DNA of 64,000 bases from JAZTZP01 sp045637525 (lineage in GTDB: Bacteria > Bacillota > Clostridia > UBA1381). The notes beneath the pieces were generated by a model. The model saw only the letters and a list, made by a program, of their open reading frames with translations, was not told the DNA's origin and did not search any database. Of this stretch, positions 59,870 to 64,000 are shown piece by piece. The stretch is taken from positions 1 through 64,000 of the forward strand of contig JAZTZP010000159.1 of the NCBI GenBank assembly GCA_045637525.1. Direction: 5' to 3'. The position numbers and the translations under genes are program-made. Numbering within the stretch: position 1 is the first letter of the stretch; the number at the start of each line of letters is the position of its first letter.

Positions 59870-61825
59870 TTATACACTTGTATTATAATCAAAATTCAAC
59901 GGCATCGGATTTGAAAACCTTATTTTATTTTTTTCTTCATCCGTCATATCGTCATCAAAGTACTTTATTTGTAAATATCTTTCCCAAGCCTCTACAAAAG
60001 ATTTTTCGCCTTCTCTTATATCATTTAATTCAAACGGAATACTTATAATTTTTTCAAAGCTTTCATAATCCCCCGTATCAATATAAGATATTGCTGCAAG
60101 CATCTTTAAACGTGCATCATTTTTCAGATTATCCGATAACTTTTCATATACCGAAGTATATTCTTCCCCGTGACCTGCCATACAAGCATGATTACTCAAT
60201 CTTTTTAAAACTCTTATATCATCAGGACGCAATTCTGACACTCTCTTAATATATTTCAAAGCATCGTCATACCTCCTTTGCACTAAAAATAATTCTGCCA
60301 GAGAGTATAAAGCCCATGGATTTTCTTTAAGGCTTACTGATGTTTCAAATGCCGTGCGGGCTTTTTCGAAATTTTTCTCAAAATAGTACATAAGTCCCAA
60401 ATGAAAATATGCGTAATAATTTTGATCTGCACACTTTTCCAAAGCTGATTTTAATTTTATATCATATATATACCCTGCCGGATTATCGTTTATATTATCA
60501 GGCTCAATAAAGCTACCATTTTTCATCAATTCAGCCCATGGTAGTTGCTCACTTTCAAGAGGAACTTCGGCAAATTCATCATATACCTGACTGTAGTTTA
60601 AACTTTTTTCAAGACTTGCCCATGCCGAACCCTTATGTACTAAATCCCCCTTCTTTTGAGAAATTCTTTTCATCTCCTCAAAAACTGTATTTAATCTTTC
60701 TTCGCTCACTTCGTTTTCAACACAGCTTGCTCCCTCACAGCGTGCAGCATCCCAGTCGGTGTTATATATTTTCTCTTTATCAACCTCGGTCATACCATAA
60801 GCTTCTACCCATTCCCACACTGCATTTGCAGGCATCGGCAGACATTCCATCTGCGTATTTGCAAGCCCTGCCTGAACTTCGAAATATGAACTGCCCTTAC
60901 CGCACAATTTCCTTTGCCAGTTAAAGCTTCCCTGAGCCATCCCCCACGCAAATTCCTTTCTGCCTTTAAGAATAGCAGTTGAAGTCTGATAAAATGCGTC
61001 ACCATTTTCCTCAACAGTCATAATAAATTTTTGACTGTCATCTAATGTATCAAAAAAATAATCAACTGCATTAAGGTTACGTACAGGATAAGTAATATCA
61101 GTACGACCTCTGTATGGTACATTCATGTGCACAATTTTACCACCATAATCATTTCCGAATGTTTTTTTACAATTTGTAATAACTCTTGTATTAAAAGTTT
61201 CTTTTACAGCTATATTTGACCACCAGTAAGCCGGTGTTTCTTTATCATTACAGTTTATAATCCTGATTTTTATAAACAACTGTCTGCTGTCATCCGGCAA
61301 ATATGCTGATATTTCAAAAAATTGTTTTCTTATTCTCTCCCATTCGTAAAATTTTACAACAGGCTCATTACCATTTTCTATAATCTCACAGAACATATCA
61401 TCACAAGTAAACGGTGTATGACCTCTGAGTCCTGTATTCCATTCCACACCGCCGGCAAACCATGCATTTCTGAGTGCCACATTGGTAATTCTCAGAGCAT
61501 CATTATTATATATTATATCCTTTTTCTTCTTTTTATCATAAATTGACATCAATCTTGCACCATATTGCGGTAAAAACACAGCTTTTATATGACTGTTTTC
61601 AAGTACAACTGTCTTAACAGTTGTTCTTGTAAGTTCCGGACTGTATAAATCCTGTTCTTTATACGGGAATATATTTGCCACATTTCCGTAATTAATGTGA
61701 CATCTCTGTTTTACATAATCATCCTGCTTAAAATGACAAGACTTATCCTCCATACTTGGGAACGGGTTTGGTTCGTATATCTTATTAACTTTTTTCTTTA
61801 TGTTTTTAATATATACTTTACTCAT
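59870..61825 (-). CDS. DUF5107 protein with TPR domain
   Basis: This 651-residue protein has two parts. Residues about 60-390 match DUF5107, a galactose-mutarotase-like beta-sandwich (HIKAVFLPQYGARLMSIYD, then NAWFAGGVEWNTGLRGHTP). Residues about 455-600 are TPR-like helical repeats (AYFHLGLMYYFEKNFEKARTAF, then ALYSLAELFLVQRRYDDALKYI). There is no signal peptide. Proteins like this lie in carbohydrate-use loci, but no activity is established. It follows the TIM-barrel glycosidase-like gene by 73 bp, and both lie near the GH36 gene, so it probably handles a hexose-containing glycan. A TATAAT at 61854-61859 on the reverse strand may mark a weak separate promoter. Confidence 0.82.
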   Translation of the reverse strand: MSKVYIKNIKKKVNKIYEPNPFPSMEDKSCHFKQDDYVKQRCHINYGNVANIFPYKEQDLYSPELTRTTVKTVVLENSHIKAVFLPQYGARLMSIYDKKKKKDIIYNNDALRITNVALRNAWFAGGVEWNTGLRGHTPFTCDDMFCEIIENGNEPVVKFYEWERIRKQFFEISAYLPDDSRQLFIKIRIINCNDKETPAYWWSNIAVKETFNTRVITNCKKTFGNDYGGKIVHMNVPYRGRTDITYPVRNLNAVDYFFDTLDDSQKFIMTVEENGDAFYQTSTAILKGRKEFAWGMAQGSFNWQRKLCGKGSSYFEVQAGLANTQMECLPMPANAVWEWVEAYGMTEVDKEKIYNTDWDAARCEGASCVENEVSEERLNTVFEEMKRISQKKGDLVHKGSAWASLEKSLNYSQVYDEFAEVPLESEQLPWAELMKNGSFIEPDNINDNPAGYIYDIKLKSALEKCADQNYYAYFHLGLMYYFEKNFEKARTAFETSVSLKENPWALYSLAELFLVQRRYDDALKYIKRVSELRPDDIRVLKRLSNHACMAGHGEEYTSVYEKLSDNLKNDARLKMLAAISYIDTGDYESFEKIISIPFELNDIREGEKSFVEAWERYLQIKYFDDDMTDEEKNKIRFSNPMPLNFDYNTSV

Positions 61826-61898
61826 AATATCCTCTCTTTCTGTATTTCATTGTATTATATCCGACTGTTTTTCGCAAAACTCAAAACAATACCTCACG

Positions 61899-63842
61899 TT
61901 ATTCTATTAATAAGATGCCAAGAGTTGACATTTCCAGCTGAACATTCACTTTGTTATTTTCAACCCTATATACTTCACCGGTAATAAGATTTTTTACAGA
62001 TTTTGAGTTTTCAGGAACAATCACTACCATTTCTCCGTTTTCTTTACTAAAATAAGCAGCAACTGCAACTAAACCGGTTTCACCTTCATAACATGATACA
62101 TATGCGGTCTCACCCTCTGTCTTTACCAATTCATTTCTCCAGTACGGATACCATTTCGCATCATTTAATTTATACTCATCAAATATCTTCCATACAAATG
62201 AAACATAATCAATGTCCTTAGCAGCAGGTCTGCAATGAACATTGTGTAAAAGAGACAATGCATACAGAGTAGAAATAGGTCTCATCTCATTGCTATAAGC
62301 CAGGAAATTGGCGGGAATGCCAAAATTATATCCCATATATTCAGCACGAAATGCATCCATATTGAGAAAACTCATATCTTCTTTTTTCAGCATAGGCTGA
62401 ATATTTTCTCCGTCGAAATAAGAATCACAAAATGATAAAGTCGGCATAATACAGCAAGAACTCTGATGCGTATCTATAATACCGCCTCGTTTATGAACCT
62501 CTTCGTAAAGCTTTTTTACGTGTTCACGTACAGCGAGTATCGGGAATGTTGTATGCAATTCTCCTTTTTTGTCTGTATATCCGCATCCGTGGGCAGTATT
62601 TGCACATTCCCACGGTACATATGTACCGTCGGTGTAAATCCCGTCAACACCAAGCTCATCCATAACATATTTAACACGCTCTATCATTACATCACTGTAA
62701 CCACCATTATAACAAGCCATAAAAGCTCTTTGGTGCGGCAACCTTTGCCAGCCTCCGGTAAACTCACCGTCAACCGTTTTAATAAGATACTCTTCAGATT
62801 TTTCATTCCATTCGGGATGATATGTTGAATATTCATATCCAAAGTAAACCATTACCTTTATGTCTCTTGCATGACATTCTTCAATATATTTTTTCAATAT
62901 TTCCTCATTATAAGACATACCAAAATTCTGAATAACAGCCCAAGCCTCATGAAGTACTAACCACTTCACGCCGGTACTTTTCATTTTTTCAAGATAATCA
63001 TAATCAATCACGCCTGTTTCCTGGAAAGCATTTGATTTCGCCATAGTAGTAATTTTATAAACATCATCACCCGTTCGCATAGGTTTCACAGGTGTTGCCT
63101 GAAATCCAATCGTATATGTCAGAGGTTTTAAAGTTTTAGTCCATTTATCTCGTCTGCCCTGCCAGTTTTCCGGCATATAATCAAGAAATCTGAGGCGAAT
63201 ATTTATATATTCTCCCATATCAGCTATACTGATGCACTTATCTTCATCATCAAGCATAAAATTCCTTACAGATTCTCCGCAAAATACACCAAGCCCCACT
63301 TCATTATTGCCCAAAGAAATGTATGGCTTAAACGGAAATTCCATATCAACAGTTTTTCCGCTGTTCATAACATTATTCAGAGGAATTATGCTTTGTCTGT
63401 CATTCGGCCAGTAGTGCATTAAAGACGCATATTCTTTCTTTACAGGTATATCCATATAAAGGCCTGTAAGCTTAGGAATATTTTCCTCAACAAACGACCA
63501 ATACGACATCACCTTTAAATCTATTTTTACAAATCCATCATACTCAACTGTAACAGCAGAATTCAAAATGATATTTCCGGCTGTCTGTGATGTTATAAAT
63601 ATAGCTTTTTCTTCATCTTCGTAATAGCTGAGCGCTGAAAAATCCTTCCATTCCTCTGATTCTTCTCCAAAAACCGGTACAAGCTTTATCGGAGCATATA
63701 ATAGATTTTGCCCCTGAGTGGTAATTTTTGTCGGAAGAGGTGATTTATCAAAATCATAACTTCTTCCCCAAACATCTAAAGAAAATCTATCTGATTTTTT
63801 TTCGCATTTGACCGGACTCCACACATTCAAATAATCCTTCAT
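61899..63842 (-). CDS. uncharacterised TIM-barrel glycoside hydrolase-like protein (DUF6067/GH123-like)
   Basis: This 647-residue protein has an N-terminal beta-rich region (about 1-260, with FGEESEEWKDFSALSYYEDEE) and a central barrel with VKWLVLHEAWAVIQNFG, IKVMVYFGYEYSTYHPEW and LGVDGIYTDGTYVPWEC. GGIIDTHQSS and a C-terminal beta domain (NLITGEVYRVENNKV) follow. The DG-IY-x-DG pattern is common in barrels of GH families 27, 36 and 123. I cannot assign a CAZy family with confidence; DUF6067 is the best guess. No signal peptide. GGAGG lies 7 nt before the ATG. It is co-directional with the DUF5107 gene and close to the partial gene upstream. Confidence 0.6.
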   Translation of the reverse strand: MKDYLNVWSPVKCEKKSDRFSLDVWGRSYDFDKSPLPTKITTQGQNLLYAPIKLVPVFGEESEEWKDFSALSYYEDEEKAIFITSQTAGNIILNSAVTVEYDGFVKIDLKVMSYWSFVEENIPKLTGLYMDIPVKKEYASLMHYWPNDRQSIIPLNNVMNSGKTVDMEFPFKPYISLGNNEVGLGVFCGESVRNFMLDDEDKCISIADMGEYINIRLRFLDYMPENWQGRRDKWTKTLKPLTYTIGFQATPVKPMRTGDDVYKITTMAKSNAFQETGVIDYDYLEKMKSTGVKWLVLHEAWAVIQNFGMSYNEEILKKYIEECHARDIKVMVYFGYEYSTYHPEWNEKSEEYLIKTVDGEFTGGWQRLPHQRAFMACYNGGYSDVMIERVKYVMDELGVDGIYTDGTYVPWECANTAHGCGYTDKKGELHTTFPILAVREHVKKLYEEVHKRGGIIDTHQSSCCIMPTLSFCDSYFDGENIQPMLKKEDMSFLNMDAFRAEYMGYNFGIPANFLAYSNEMRPISTLYALSLLHNVHCRPAAKDIDYVSFVWKIFDEYKLNDAKWYPYWRNELVKTEGETAYVSCYEGETGLVAVAAYFSKENGEMVVIVPENSKSVKNLITGEVYRVENNKVNVQLEMSTLGILLIE

Positions 63843-63879
63843 TATAATTCCTCCAAACTTTTTTAAATACTATTAAAAT

Positions 63880-64000
63880 TTACTGTTCCTGTACCGTTTT
63901 ATCATCCTGTGACGGTTGAACAACCTGTACGGGTTTATCTTTAAATGAAGCAATAACTGTCGAGTTTTGTGACGGCATATTAAATACCAATCCTTGTAAA
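63880..64000 (-). CDS. C-terminal end of an unknown protein, cut by the window edge
   Basis: The reverse-strand frame ending in TAA at 63880-63882 is open to the window edge. The last 39 residues include FNMPSQNSTVIASFK followed by a Gln/Asp-rich tail (QPSQDDKTVQEQ). The F-x-MP-x(4)-TV-x-A-x-F pattern resembles the last strand of Ig-like and InlB-type repeat modules of surface proteins. The rest of the gene lies outside the window, so no function can be given. It ends 38 bp before the start of the TIM-barrel gene and could be in the same operon. Confidence 0.5.
   Translation of the reverse strand, partial: LQGLVFNMPSQNSTVIASFKDKPVQVVQPSQDDKTVQEQ

Overview
The window looks like chromosomal DNA from an A+T-rich, anaerobic, endospore-forming member of the Clostridia, probably a gut glycan degrader. 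The evidence is an alpha/beta small acid-soluble spore protein, a complete spoIIIAA-AH operon, spoVAD-spoVAE, a sigma-H-like factor, a SpoVB-like flippase, SLH-anchored surface proteins, several glycoside hydrolases, and many promoters of the form TTGACA-17 bp-TATAAT. A Monoglobales/Oscillospirales-like organism would fit, but that placement is inference. I saw no phage, transposase, integrase, CRISPR array or plasmid gene. Gene order looks like a stable core chromosome with carbohydrate-use loci inserted.

Left part (1-12.3 kb). The window opens inside a tRNA-Ser(CGA) gene. A spore DNA-protecting protein gene lies divergent to it. A long leftward operon follows, running parE, parC, citrate synthase, tagA-like glycosyltransferase, thymidylate kinase and two metallophosphoesterases. 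Divergent from it is tmcAL (tRNA-Met wobble acetylation). Next come a leftward SCP2-domain gene with a lysine-rich repeat tail, and sigH with a small zinc-ribbon gene.

Middle part (12.3-35 kb). Rightward genes encode a DUF421/DUF4363 pair, an RCC1-repeat lipoprotein, SmpB, a GH116 glucosidase-like enzyme and an M14 peptidase. Leftward genes encode a DHHW/MBOAT envelope O-acylation pair. After tRNA-Arg(CCG) comes a leftward operon gltX, glnS, aminotransferase, trpS and tagO-like transferase. An AEC permease faces two secreted SLH proteins, a GLUG-repeat adhesin-like protein and a GH97 glycosidase.

Right part (35-64 kb). An Asp23 protein and spoIIIAH-AA run leftward. spoVAD-spoVAE run rightward from the other side of the same short intergenic region. 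A glycerol-3-phosphate operon follows (glpA-like, FAD oxidoreductase, DUF1667, glpP, glycerophosphodiesterase). Its leader contains a strong terminator, and glpP encodes the likely antiterminator. gdhA, aspS and hisS run leftward and a SpoVB-like flippase runs rightward. The final leftward block holds GH36 alpha-galactosidase, an Orn/Lys/Arg decarboxylase, recD2, an amidohydrolase, and then a DUF5107-TPR protein and an unclassified TIM-barrel glycosidase-like protein. The window ends in the C-terminus of another protein.

The themes are sporulation, envelope polymer synthesis (tagO, tagA, MBOAT/DHHW, SLH proteins), alpha-galactoside and glucoside use, glycerol-3-phosphate metabolism, and tRNA charging. 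The best candidates for new biology are the DUF5107/TIM-barrel pair next to GH36, the SCP2 protein with its basic tail, the SLH-bound GLUG/GH97 pair, and the predicted GlpP-controlled attenuator.
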